21,588 bases of DNA, taken from assembly GCA_947176455.1 (NCBI GenBank), contig CAMWQQ010000005.1, positions 1 to 21,588 on the forward strand. The letters run 5' to 3'. This document shows positions 1-6,911 of the stretch, in pieces; the stretch's first letter is position 1, and every line of letters begins with the position of its first letter. This stretch comes from an uncultured Odoribacter sp. Its GTDB lineage: Bacteria; Bacteroidota; Bacteroidia; Bacteroidales; Marinifilaceae. The notes under the pieces are model-generated. The model did not search any database and was not told the DNA's origin. It worked only from the letters and a program-made list of their open reading frames with translations. Position numbers and translations under genes: made by a program.

Positions 1-170
1 TTTCCCGGGCGGCTAGCGGGGAACGGCACTTGGTTATCTATTACAAGCGTTTGAATATGGAAACCTTTCTGAACGGCTCTGCAATTGGAGGAACATACGA
101 GATGATGACCGACAATTATGTGTGGCCGTTGCCGGATGTTGAAAAGGATAAACGAGGCATGGTTGATTAA
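1..170 (+). CDS. RagB/SusD-family outer-membrane lipoprotein, C-terminal end only
   Basis: The reading frame that begins at base 3 is open from the window edge to the TAA at 168-170 and gives about 55 residues. The end of the protein carries YVWPLPDVEKD, which resembles the W-P-[IL]-P-x-x-E signature that closes RagB/SusD proteins. These are surface lipoproteins that cap a SusC-type TonB-dependent porin and bind its nutrient. The partner susC and the lipoprotein signal would lie upstream, outside the window. The DUF4843 gene starts 15 bases later, the usual order in this kind of locus. The substrate cannot be read from this fragment. The family call rests on a short tail plus context. Confidence 0.75.
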   Translation, partial: SRAASGERHLVIYYKRLNMETFLNGSAIGGTYEMMTDNYVWPLPDVEKDKRGMVD

Positions 171-185
171 TTAAATAATAGAGTT

Positions 186-1106
186 ATGAGAAAGTTTACT
201 TGCAATACGATATTCCTGTTGTTGGCAGGAACTTTTCTGTTCACCGCTTGCGAAAAAAAGGAAGTGATGGATTATGAAGGCGTGGACGGCATTTACTTTG
301 ATGTGCAATATGGTGCAGACTATGGAAATGAAAGCCTGTGGGCACGACAGAATTATACCTACGTTTCTTTCGGGTCGATGGAGGATACGGTGGTTGACCT
401 TAAATTAAAAATAGGCATTGTAGGTTCTGTCAAAGAGTATGACCGTCCGTTTCGGGTGGAAATCGTTCAGGACAGCACGAATGCTGTTCCGGAGACGGAA
501 TATACGGATTTTACGGAAGATCAGGTAATCAAGGCAGGGGAAAACAAGACGTATGTGACCCTGAAGGTTTACCGCTCCGCACGGTTGACCCGGGATACGG
601 CACGGATACAGTTCCGCATCAATCCGGGAGAACATTTTACCCTGCCTTTTTCCGAAGTGGGGAAAATACCGGGGCGGTGGAATGATACGAAAGCGACGTT
701 TGTAACCGGTTGCGATGCGGCAGTCCATGACGTATTTTTCAATAATATTCTGGAAAGACCTGCCGGTTGGGGAGCAAATGAATATTCCGCCTATTTTGGG
801 ACTTTCTCTCCCACCAAGTATCAATACCTGATGGATGTCACCGGATATCCCAAGGCGCGTTTTGAACAAATGGCGTTGATAACACAAGGAGGGCTTGGAA
901 CCAGAATCAGAACGATTGCCAATAAAGATTTGATTGCCAAGTTCAACAAGGGATATTTCAGACTCCAGAAGGGAGATGCGGACGGTTGGGAAGAATGGGT
1001 GTTGGATGAAGGGGGAAAGATGATGTGGGTGCCGACCATCACCTGGTGGAACGAAGATACGTTGCCGGAGGAGTTAGTGAAACTATATTACAAACCTCAA
1101 GAGTAA
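186..1106 (+). CDS. DUF4843 domain lipoprotein
   Basis: This 306-residue protein begins with a lipoprotein signal: MRK, a hydrophobic stretch, then FTAC with the acylated cysteine at residue 22. Acidic and lysine residues follow it (EKKEVMDYEG). The mature part contains GIYFDVQ, repeated beta-strand patterns and an R-A-R-L-T-R-D-T-A-R-I-Q-F-R-I segment typical of DUF4843 proteins, which are found almost only beside SusC/SusD pairs in Bacteroidota. It is probably an accessory outer-membrane lipoprotein of the uptake complex. The biochemical role of the family is unknown. The next gene starts on the base after its stop codon, so the two are almost certainly co-translated. The start is chosen because it gives a complete signal peptide. 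Confidence 0.8.
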   Translation: MRKFTCNTIFLLLAGTFLFTACEKKEVMDYEGVDGIYFDVQYGADYGNESLWARQNYTYVSFGSMEDTVVDLKLKIGIVGSVKEYDRPFRVEIVQDSTNAVPETEYTDFTEDQVIKAGENKTYVTLKVYRSARLTRDTARIQFRINPGEHFTLPFSEVGKIPGRWNDTKATFVTGCDAAVHDVFFNNILERPAGWGANEYSAYFGTFSPTKYQYLMDVTGYPKARFEQMALITQGGLGTRIRTIANKDLIAKFNKGYFRLQKGDADGWEEWVLDEGGKMMWVPTITWWNEDTLPEELVKLYYKPQE

Positions 1107-2771
1107 ATGACGGATATGAAAAAGAATAAAACAGGGAATTATCTATTTCTATGGATGTGTTTGTTTGTATGGCAGGCATGCGATACGAATGACAAGGGAA
1201 ATTACAGCTATACTCCGCTGAACGGAGTGGAAATCACCTTTGCTCGGGAGGAGGAGAATCAGTCGCTGGAAAAAGGGATGGATACGTTGAGAATTCATCC
1301 GACGGTTGCGGGAGATTTATATGGAGAGAATGAAGAGAGTTATGAATATACCTGGTACTTTTGTTCCGGAAAAGAGCATCGGCATACGGTGGTGGGGAAG
1401 GGAAAGAATCTGGAATGGCCGGTTTCTTTCAAGCCGGGTAATTATACCCTCTATTTGCAAGTGGATGACAGGAGTACTGCTCTGCAATGGATAAAAAGCA
1501 CGAACGTAAATGTTTTCAGTGAATTGACCGAGGGGTGGATGTTGTTGGGCGAGACGGAGGACGGAGAAGTTCGTATGGATATGCTGGTGCAAAAACCGGA
1601 TACGGTTGTGCTGGTTGAGAATATATTCGATAATTCCGAACTGCATTTGAAAAATCCGCGCGATTTGATTTTTACGGGTTATAGAGGGAATAAAGTAGCA
1701 CTTGTGCAATTATGGTTAACGACAGAGGATCAAGATTGGCGATTGACGTGGGGGAACAACTTTTTGCCTGTCGGAGAGTTTCACGAGGTAATGACCGTGG
1801 AAGAAGCGGAGGTGTCCAGGAAGACGCCGAGACTTCGAGATCTGTTCCCGAGGCAATTTCCTTCTTATGGAAGTGTTGGCATGGCTATGCGGAATTATGA
1901 CTCTAGAGGAATTGTGACAGACAATGCGATTTATATGACGGCGATAGGATGGGACGGAAGTGAGGCTTATGTAAATCCGATGAATCGTTACAATGCGAAC
2001 AGCAATGAGTTTTTTAAACCGTATCCCATGGCATTTGTGATGTTGGGGGTATCTTATTCCGCTAATCGACATCCTCTTTTTTACGATATGGACGAGGATT
2101 GTTTTGTAAAACCTGGGGCTACTTATGGAACCAATGCGACCTATTGTGAAAAGTTGGCCGATTATGCGAACGACCCGTTCCCGTGGAATCAATATGGCAG
2201 GAGAACCATCGTGTACGGCGAGAATCTGAGAAATACGACTTCGGATTATACTTGCAACTGTGTGGCATTGATGAAAGATACGGAGGGAGAGAACCCCAAT
2301 TATTATATTTACGTGTTCCGGCCTGGTGGTAAAGGTTATATAGGTACAGCGCTTAATGCTCCTACTAAAGTAGGAGGTTACACGGTGAACAAGGCGGTAG
2401 CTGTTAATTTTGACCAGGCGACGCATTATACGTTCATGTCGAGTGCGAATGTCCTTTTGTATACGGTGGGTTCTACCTTGTATGCCTATAATTATTCTTA
2501 TAATACGATGAGTTCGCTGGAACTGGAGAATCCGGTTTCTTACCTGAGTGCGGATGCTTATCTGGATAATAATTGCTGTTGGGTGGGCACATATGATGAA
2601 GGAGCTGGGCAGACCGAATTGAAAATCGTACAGCTTTCGGGATACAATGCGCCTGTATTGGCATACGAAGAGGAGGATTGCTGGCGGTTGAACATGAAAC
2701 TGGTCAGGATTGAAGGGAAGTACGGTGATGACCCGGCAGAAGAGGATGATGAAGAAGAAGAGGGTAATTAA
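1107..2771 (+). CDS. PKD-like family lipoprotein
   Basis: The 554-residue product has a lipoprotein signal ending WQAC (cysteine 25). The methionine at residue 4 (base 1116) is an equally good start. After the signal, GNYSYTPLNGVEI and then EYTWYF, GNYTLYLQVDD and ELTEGWMLLGE match the PKD-like lipoproteins that accompany SusD and DUF4843 genes. The first 130 or so residues look like an Ig-like beta domain. The rest is unassigned and rich in aromatic and aspartate residues, and may form a propeller or other beta fold. The C-terminus is a strongly acidic tail (PAEEDDEEEEGN), unusual for a folded end. It abuts the DUF4843 gene with no spacer. It is probably a surface-exposed accessory binding protein; the substrate is unknown. 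Confidence 0.75.
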   Translation: MTDMKKNKTGNYLFLWMCLFVWQACDTNDKGNYSYTPLNGVEITFAREEENQSLEKGMDTLRIHPTVAGDLYGENEESYEYTWYFCSGKEHRHTVVGKGKNLEWPVSFKPGNYTLYLQVDDRSTALQWIKSTNVNVFSELTEGWMLLGETEDGEVRMDMLVQKPDTVVLVENIFDNSELHLKNPRDLIFTGYRGNKVALVQLWLTTEDQDWRLTWGNNFLPVGEFHEVMTVEEAEVSRKTPRLRDLFPRQFPSYGSVGMAMRNYDSRGIVTDNAIYMTAIGWDGSEAYVNPMNRYNANSNEFFKPYPMAFVMLGVSYSANRHPLFYDMDEDCFVKPGATYGTNATYCEKLADYANDPFPWNQYGRRTIVYGENLRNTTSDYTCNCVALMKDTEGENPNYYIYVFRPGGKGYIGTALNAPTKVGGYTVNKAVAVNFDQATHYTFMSSANVLLYTVGSTLYAYNYSYNTMSSLELENPVSYLSADAYLDNNCCWVGTYDEGAGQTELKIVQLSGYNAPVLAYEEEDCWRLNMKLVRIEGKYGDDPAEEDDEEEEGN

Positions 2772-2783
2772 TGCTTGGTGAAG

Positions 2784-3872
2784 ATGAAAAAAGGATTGTT
2801 TTTACTGGTCATCTGTGCAATGGGCTTTTCAGCCCTTGCACAGACTCATTTTCGTGACCTCTCTTTCAAGGAGGCGATAAGAACGGCGAAAAAGGAAGGC
2901 AAGCTGGTATTTATTGATTTTTATACCACTTGGTGCGGTCCCTGTAAAATGATGTCGAAGGACGTGTTTCCGCAGAAAAAGGTGGGCGACTATTTTAATG
3001 CGAAGTTTGTTTGCCTGAAACTGGACGCGGAGAAAGAGGGCAAGGAGTTGGCTGGGCGTTTCAAGGTAAACGCTTATCCTACTTTTGTGGTGGTCGGTAC
3101 GGACGAGAAAGTGCGGGTACAGTTGAAAGGGGCGATGGATGCAGACAAATTCGTGAACAAGATAGAGGAGCAATTGAATCCCGATTATGCGCCGGACAGG
3201 CTGACTGCCCTTTACAAGGAAGGCAACCGGACACAGGAGGTAGTGAACCGCTATGCGATGTATCTGTTGGAACAGCGGAAAGAACAGGAGGGTTTCAAGG
3301 TGGTAAACGATTACTATGCTTCCTTGACGGATGCGCAGCGTCTGGAACCTGCCAATTCGTTTTTGTTTACCCGCTATACGCTGGAAGTCGATGATGAAAA
3401 AGCGGCTTTCATGGTGAAGAACCGGGAAAACTTCGATGCTTCGTTGCGAAAGGAAATAGAAGAGAAAATCGCTCAGCTGTATCATTCGGAGCTGATGCGT
3501 TATTTTTCCGGTTACCTGTGGAGCAAAGGGGAGTATAAGGAGGAGAAATTCGAGGCTTTGAAAAAAGATATCGAGAAGTTGGGATTGACAGCACCCAACC
3601 GTTACGAACCGGCATTCCGTCTGATAGAAGGACGGGTGAAAAATGACGACAAGGCTTTTCTGGCATTGTGCCGGGAGAACTTCGAGGCATTGAGCGGGGT
3701 TTGCCGTAATGCACTTGTCATGAATATGACGCGTCTGGTACAGACGGAAGACAAGGAGGTATTGGGCGAACTGGCTGAATTTGTCCGCTCCCGCCTGAGT
3801 GTGTTGCCTCCGGCGGCGATTACGTTCGCCGGGCGGATGCTGGATGGCATTGAGGAAAGATTGAATCGATAG
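2784..3872 (+). CDS. Exported thioredoxin-fold protein with long C-terminal helical region
   Basis: The ATG at 2784 gives 362 residues starting with a type I signal peptide (MKKGLFLLVICAMG..SALAQ, cleavage near residue 20). A TTG nine bases upstream is possible but less likely. A thioredoxin domain covers about residues 22-130: FIDFYTTWCGPCK holds the redox cysteines at 51 and 54, and AYPTF supplies the cis-proline. The remaining 230 residues are charged and mostly helical and match no domain I can name. The protein should act in the periplasm as a disulfide reductase or a thiol-dependent chaperone. Its place 12 bases after the PKD-like gene suggests it serves proteins taken up or secreted by this locus. 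The Trx call is firm; the role is inferred. Confidence 0.85.
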   Translation: MKKGLFLLVICAMGFSALAQTHFRDLSFKEAIRTAKKEGKLVFIDFYTTWCGPCKMMSKDVFPQKKVGDYFNAKFVCLKLDAEKEGKELAGRFKVNAYPTFVVVGTDEKVRVQLKGAMDADKFVNKIEEQLNPDYAPDRLTALYKEGNRTQEVVNRYAMYLLEQRKEQEGFKVVNDYYASLTDAQRLEPANSFLFTRYTLEVDDEKAAFMVKNRENFDASLRKEIEEKIAQLYHSELMRYFSGYLWSKGEYKEEKFEALKKDIEKLGLTAPNRYEPAFRLIEGRVKNDDKAFLALCRENFEALSGVCRNALVMNMTRLVQTEDKEVLGELAEFVRSRLSVLPPAAITFAGRMLDGIEERLNR

Positions 3873-3886
3873 GAGGGGACTGCACT

Positions 3887-5629
3887 ATGAACAGAGTATT
3901 GCGACTGGTCTGCCTGGTTTTGGTGGGTTGGACGTGTGGGGAGCGTTTGGTGGCGCAGGAAGTGGTTTATCGCGATTACGGGGCGATGAAGGATTCGCTC
4001 AGCGGACGAATGCTGGATTTCTGGCGCACGAAACGTTGCATCAACATCAATACGGTGCGCCGGGATTTGTTGTGGAATCTGAGCGAGGACGGACGGATAC
4101 GGGAGTCGCTGACGTTTCCGGCAAAACGGAAAAAGCATTTGGACGCCAAGGGTATCTATCGGATGTGCAAGGAGCATGTGCTTTCTTTTTGCATGATGGA
4201 ATACCGTCCGCAGACAAAAGACTACCTATCGCATCCTATGGCATCGGCGGTAGTCCTAACGGCTGACGGCGTGTGTGTGACGAATTACCATGTACTGGCG
4301 AATGTCATTCTTTCCGGTGCGTTGAAATATTATTGGCCGAATGACTTTATGCGCATGGTGATGACCTCGGAAGGGAAGGTGTATCCTGTCTGCCGGATAT
4401 TGGCGGCAGACCCGGTGAACGATTTTGCGATTTTCCAGGTAAATACGGGAGGCGACCGCTTATCGCCGATACCCTTGGGAGAGCCTTTGCCGGAAGGAAG
4501 CGAGGTGTATCATATCGGCAATCCGCAGGGAAATCTGTTTTACTTGACGCAGGGCATCGTGGCGCGGAACGTGTCGACGGTCGACAAGGAGAGTGGTCAT
4601 GCGAAACTGGAAATGGAGATTACGGCGGATTATGCGACGGGGTCGAGCGGAGGCGCGATTATTGACGAGTGCGGAAACTTGGCAGGGATTGTCGGTGGCA
4701 CTTATTCCGTATATGCCAATCCGCAGTTGTCCCGAAATTTCCAGATGTCCATTAAGAAAGCGGTGCCGGTGAAACTGATCAAAGAATGTTTTTCCACAGG
4801 TCGGCATGACCAACCGTTGCGGGAGGCGCTGAAAACGGGAACTGACACGGTTGCCGTTGCGGTGGACACGGTGATGTATGCCGTCCGTTATCTGTGGACG
4901 TACTGTTACGACAAGGAGCGTCATTTGACTTATCGGGAAGACCGGATGGTGTTGGTGGCGCCGGAGGTGACTCTGGACATGAGCTATCAGCCGATGGGCG
5001 AACGGAAATGGAGACGGCAACAGGGACAAGAAGCGCGGATGAAACGCGATTCTTCGCTGGCATATCACTTGACTCCTTCGTTTTATTACTATTATCCGCA
5101 AGAACAACGTTTGAAAAATACCTACCGGGTAGTTGACGAAGATTTTCTGTTGCGGGATACGCTGTGCAGTCCGTCGTGGGTGTTGACGGAAGAGGAAAAG
5201 AGCATTGGTGGTTATGCTTGTCGCAAGGCTTGTTGCGAGTACGGCGGACGCCGTTGGACGGCATGGTTTACTACCGACTTGCCCGGCATGGCGGCACCCC
5301 GTCACCTGACGGGATTGCCCGGTGTCGTATTGGAAGCATCGGATGAGGAGCGGGAGGTTGTGTGGACTTATAACGGCAAAGTAGAGGCGACGGAGGAAGA
5401 ACCGCTGTATATCCGTTTCCCGGAAATATTTTCGGGACTTCCGGCAGAGAAGTTTCCCATGATATTGCGTCTGTTCGCCTTGTCGGGTGCCAATAACTTT
5501 GGCGTGAGCGGTTACATTGAGGCTTCCGGCGTACTGAACAAGAATACCGCACCGCAGGTGCAGAAATTATTGCCTTCTACCGGTATCGATGCCTGTCGCG
5601 TGACCAATCCGATAGAACGGGCGAAATAA
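3887..5629 (+). CDS. Exported trypsin-like serine protease fused to a GLPGLI-family domain
   Basis: The 580-residue product has an N-terminal signal peptide (about residues 1-24, ending LVAQ). A chymotrypsin-fold protease domain follows at about 115-305. Its triad is visible: His135 in VTNYHVLANV, Asp179 in DPVNDFAIFQV and Ser254 in TGSSGGAIID. HIGNPQG and GGTYSVY are also typical of Deg/trypsin-like proteases. No PDZ domain is evident. The C-terminal half (about 325-575) matches the GLPGLI family: WVLTEEEKSIGGYACRKA, RRWTAWFTTDLP and HLTGLPGVVLEA. GLPGLI proteins are Bacteroidota-specific, exported and of unknown function, and normally stand alone. A strong AGGAGG lies 10 bases before the ATG, unusual in this phylum. 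The gene follows the thioredoxin gene by 14 bases. It probably processes peptides in the periplasm or at the cell surface. Confidence 0.85.
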   Translation: MNRVLRLVCLVLVGWTCGERLVAQEVVYRDYGAMKDSLSGRMLDFWRTKRCININTVRRDLLWNLSEDGRIRESLTFPAKRKKHLDAKGIYRMCKEHVLSFCMMEYRPQTKDYLSHPMASAVVLTADGVCVTNYHVLANVILSGALKYYWPNDFMRMVMTSEGKVYPVCRILAADPVNDFAIFQVNTGGDRLSPIPLGEPLPEGSEVYHIGNPQGNLFYLTQGIVARNVSTVDKESGHAKLEMEITADYATGSSGGAIIDECGNLAGIVGGTYSVYANPQLSRNFQMSIKKAVPVKLIKECFSTGRHDQPLREALKTGTDTVAVAVDTVMYAVRYLWTYCYDKERHLTYREDRMVLVAPEVTLDMSYQPMGERKWRRQQGQEARMKRDSSLAYHLTPSFYYYYPQEQRLKNTYRVVDEDFLLRDTLCSPSWVLTEEEKSIGGYACRKACCEYGGRRWTAWFTTDLPGMAAPRHLTGLPGVVLEASDEEREVVWTYNGKVEATEEEPLYIRFPEIFSGLPAEKFPMILRLFALSGANNFGVSGYIEASGVLNKNTAPQVQKLLPSTGIDACRVTNPIERAK

Positions 5630-5675
5630 ATCGTTATCGAATCAAATAGTCGCTTTTGCTGTTGCGAACCTGATT

Positions 5676-5717
5676 AAATCCGCAAGAATCACAATATATC
5701 GTGATTCCTGCGGATTT
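5676..5717 (+). terminator. Long hairpin, probable terminator after the protease gene
   Basis: Arms 5676-5692 and 5701-5717 are complementary over 17 bases with one A-C mismatch, around an 8-base loop. A T-rich but interrupted stretch follows. It lies 46 bases after the stop of the protease-GLPGLI gene, so it most likely ends the left operon. The lack of an uninterrupted T run leaves room for another role. Confidence 0.6.
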
Positions 5718-5730
5718 CAACTTTCAATTT

Positions 5731-5784
5731 TGTCGCAAAACGAAAAATTCACAACATGATGTGATTTTTTGTGTTGCTACGACA
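5731..5784 (+). repeat. Second imperfect palindrome upstream of the accessory cassette
   Basis: The inner arms 5743-5752 and 5761-5770 pair with one mismatch around an 8-base loop. The outer arms TGTCG (5731-5735) and CGACA (5780-5784) close the structure with bulges between. The core TCACAA..GTGATT resembles the core of the hairpin at 5676-5717. It lies just upstream of the cassette promoter and could be a second terminator or a protein-binding site. Confidence 0.5.
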
Positions 5785-5815
5785 AGGAATTTACAAAGAT
5801 TGTCGGAAATATTCT

Positions 5816-5846
5816 TTTGTTTATCGCATTTTAATTTTTATCTTCG
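5816..5846 (+). promoter_or_regulatory. Candidate promoter of the DUF3791/DUF3990 cassette
   Basis: A -33 box TTTG at 5816-5819 is followed after 19 bases by TATCTTCG at 5839-5846, one base away from the Bacteroidota -7 consensus TAnnTTTG. Transcription would start about 60 bases before the first ATG at 5911. No other promoter-like pair stands out between the left operon and the cassette. Confidence 0.5.
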
Positions 5847-5910
5847 CTTTTCAGAGGTTGAAGTAATTGGCAGTATGTGAACATTGCGAAGAAGTCATTA
5901 TAGAACGAAT

Positions 5911-6132
5911 ATGTATAGCATTCGAGATATAGCGGAATATGCGGTGATGCTTATTGAAGTTTTTGCAAAACGTTTTCATCTTACGTTGCAGGAGGCACAG
6001 CGTTACCTGAGCAAGTATCATGCCCTTGAACTGGTTCAGAAGCACTATGGTATGATGCACACTCAGACTTTTGAAGATATGGCGGAGACACTTGCGGTGT
6101 ATTGTCGGAGAAAAGGAGGGCAGGTGGCATGA
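5911..6132 (+). CDS. DUF3791-like small helical protein
   Basis: The ATG at 5911 gives 73 residues. A longer reading from TTG at 5884 adds nine residues that do not look conserved. The protein is predicted to be helical and has the pattern I associate with DUF3791: an AEYAVMLIEVFAKRF helix, LTLQEAQRYLSKY (a helix-turn-helix-like segment), then MMHTQ at residues 48-52 and a following acidic helix. DUF3791 proteins are small, of unknown function and usually encoded directly beside a DUF3990 gene. Here the stop codon overlaps the DUF3990 start by four bases (ATGA), so translation is coupled. A partner, inhibitor or antitoxin role is an inference from this pairing. It is shorter than most genes in the window and lies in A+T-richer DNA. 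Confidence 0.7.
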   Translation: MYSIRDIAEYAVMLIEVFAKRFHLTLQEAQRYLSKYHALELVQKHYGMMHTQTFEDMAETLAVYCRRKGGQVA

Positions 6133-6605
6133 AACTCTACCATGGTTCAAATATTGCCATTGAAACGATAGACCTGAATCTTTCTAGACCCAACAAAGAT
6201 TTCGGTAAAGCATTTTATCTGTCTGATGTCCGGTCGCAAGCAGAAGAGATGGCTATGCTTAAGGCGGATTTTCTGGGTGGAAAACCTGTCGTGAGCACTT
6301 TTGAGTTTGATGAAAGACTATTGACGGACGGTACATTGCGTTTTAAGCGTTTTGATGACTATTCGGAGGAATGGGCGCATTTTATTTTTGAGCATCGTAA
6401 TGAGCCAAAGGGCCAGACGCTTCATAGCAATGATGTCATTTACGGTCCAATCGCCAACGACAGGGTTGGGGCACAGATAAACAATTTCCGTAGTGGCTAC
6501 ATTTCATTTGAAACATTTCTTGAACGTATCAGATATATGAAAGGAATTACTTTCCAATATGCTTTCTGTAGTCCATTGGCAATCTCTAAACTTCGAAAAG
6601 TATGA
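6129..6605 (+). CDS. DUF3990 protein, putative ADP-ribosyltransferase-fold enzyme
   Basis: The ATG at 6129 gives 158 residues beginning MKLYHGSN, the family's own N-terminus. A perfect AGGAGG sits 9 bases upstream, which favours this start over the TTG at 6102. Features that recall the ADP-ribosyltransferase superfamily are LYHGS (His5, Ser7) as the NAD-binding strand and FGKAFYLSD (Tyr30) as the second conserved strand. The conserved DVIYGPIANDRV (102-113) and QYAFCSPLAISKL (143-155) segments are typical of DUF3990. If active, it would transfer ADP-ribose from NAD to an unknown protein, nucleic acid or small-molecule target in the cytoplasm; no signal peptide is present. The gene is flanked on both sides by small helical proteins with ATGA overlaps, as expected for an enzyme kept in check by a partner. 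The family call is good; activity is unproven. Confidence 0.75.
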   Translation: MKLYHGSNIAIETIDLNLSRPNKDFGKAFYLSDVRSQAEEMAMLKADFLGGKPVVSTFEFDERLLTDGTLRFKRFDDYSEEWAHFIFEHRNEPKGQTLHSNDVIYGPIANDRVGAQINNFRSGYISFETFLERIRYMKGITFQYAFCSPLAISKLRKV

Positions 6606-6835
6606 ATGTGACGGAACAGGAGTTTAAGTTTATGGTACAATCCTTGGCGACAGACCTTATTATGTTGTTAGTGCAGGAAGAGCGGATGACCATGTCAGAG
6701 GCATTTGATGTGCTTTATCAGTCGAATGTCTTTGCAAAGCTTTCAGAGCCGACCACAGGGCTTTACTACCAGGCTCCAAGGTATGTATTCAGCTATCTTA
6801 AGGAAGAAATGGGTCTTGCTGAAAGAAACGGGTAA
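6602..6835 (+). CDS. Small helical protein, third gene of the DUF3990 cassette
   Basis: This 77-residue product starts inside the DUF3990 stop codon (ATGA overlap at 6602-6605). It has two predicted helices (residues 5-25 and 30-46) followed by TGLYYQAPRYVFSYLKEEM. That aromatic block resembles small hypothetical proteins I associate with DUF3990/DUF3791 loci, but I cannot give it a firm family name. There is no signal peptide, membrane segment or metal motif. The coupled position argues for a stoichiometric partner of the DUF3990 protein. It might be a second antitoxin, a specificity subunit or an adaptor. It is clearly a real gene, given its overlap and codon pattern. Confidence 0.6.
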   Translation: MNVTEQEFKFMVQSLATDLIMLLVQEERMTMSEAFDVLYQSNVFAKLSEPTTGLYYQAPRYVFSYLKEEMGLAERNG

Positions 6836-6841
6836 CTTTCT

Positions 6842-6859
6842 GACAATCTTGTCTTTTTT
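6842..6859 (+). terminator. Possible weak terminator after the DUF3990 cassette
   Basis: GACA (6842-6845) pairs with TGTC (6850-6853) around ATCT and is followed by six T residues at 6854-6859. The stem is short, so termination may be partial, and read-through into rpsL is possible. Confidence 0.35.
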
Positions 6860-6879
6860 AGAAAAAAGTGAAAGGAATA

Positions 6880-6911
6880 TTTGGTGGTTATTAAAAATGG
6901 ATGTACATTTG
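6880..6911 (+). promoter_or_regulatory. Promoter of the str-S10-spc cluster (rpsL promoter)
   Basis: TTTG at 6880-6883 and a perfect TAnnTTTG box (TACATTTG) at 6904-6911 are 20 bases apart, the classic Bacteroidota primary-sigma promoter. Transcription should start near 6916-6919, leaving a leader of about 42 bases, A+T-rich and without an evident Shine-Dalgarno sequence. This should drive rpsL, rpsG, fusA and probably the following ribosomal genes. Confidence 0.85.

Noticed and set aside
4460..5305. Open frame of 281 codons on the minus strand within the protease-GLPGLI gene
   Set aside because: Composition is rich in Arg, His and Pro, as expected from the complement of the real frame, and no domain is recognisable.
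5630..5910. Possible small gene or tRNA between the left operon and the cassette
   Set aside because: No convincing frame or cloverleaf was found; the 281 bases are explained by two hairpins and a promoter-like pair.
6102..6128. TTG start for the DUF3990 protein
   Set aside because: The ATG at 6129 has a perfect AGGAGG upstream, gives the family's MKLYHGS start and forms the ATGA overlap.
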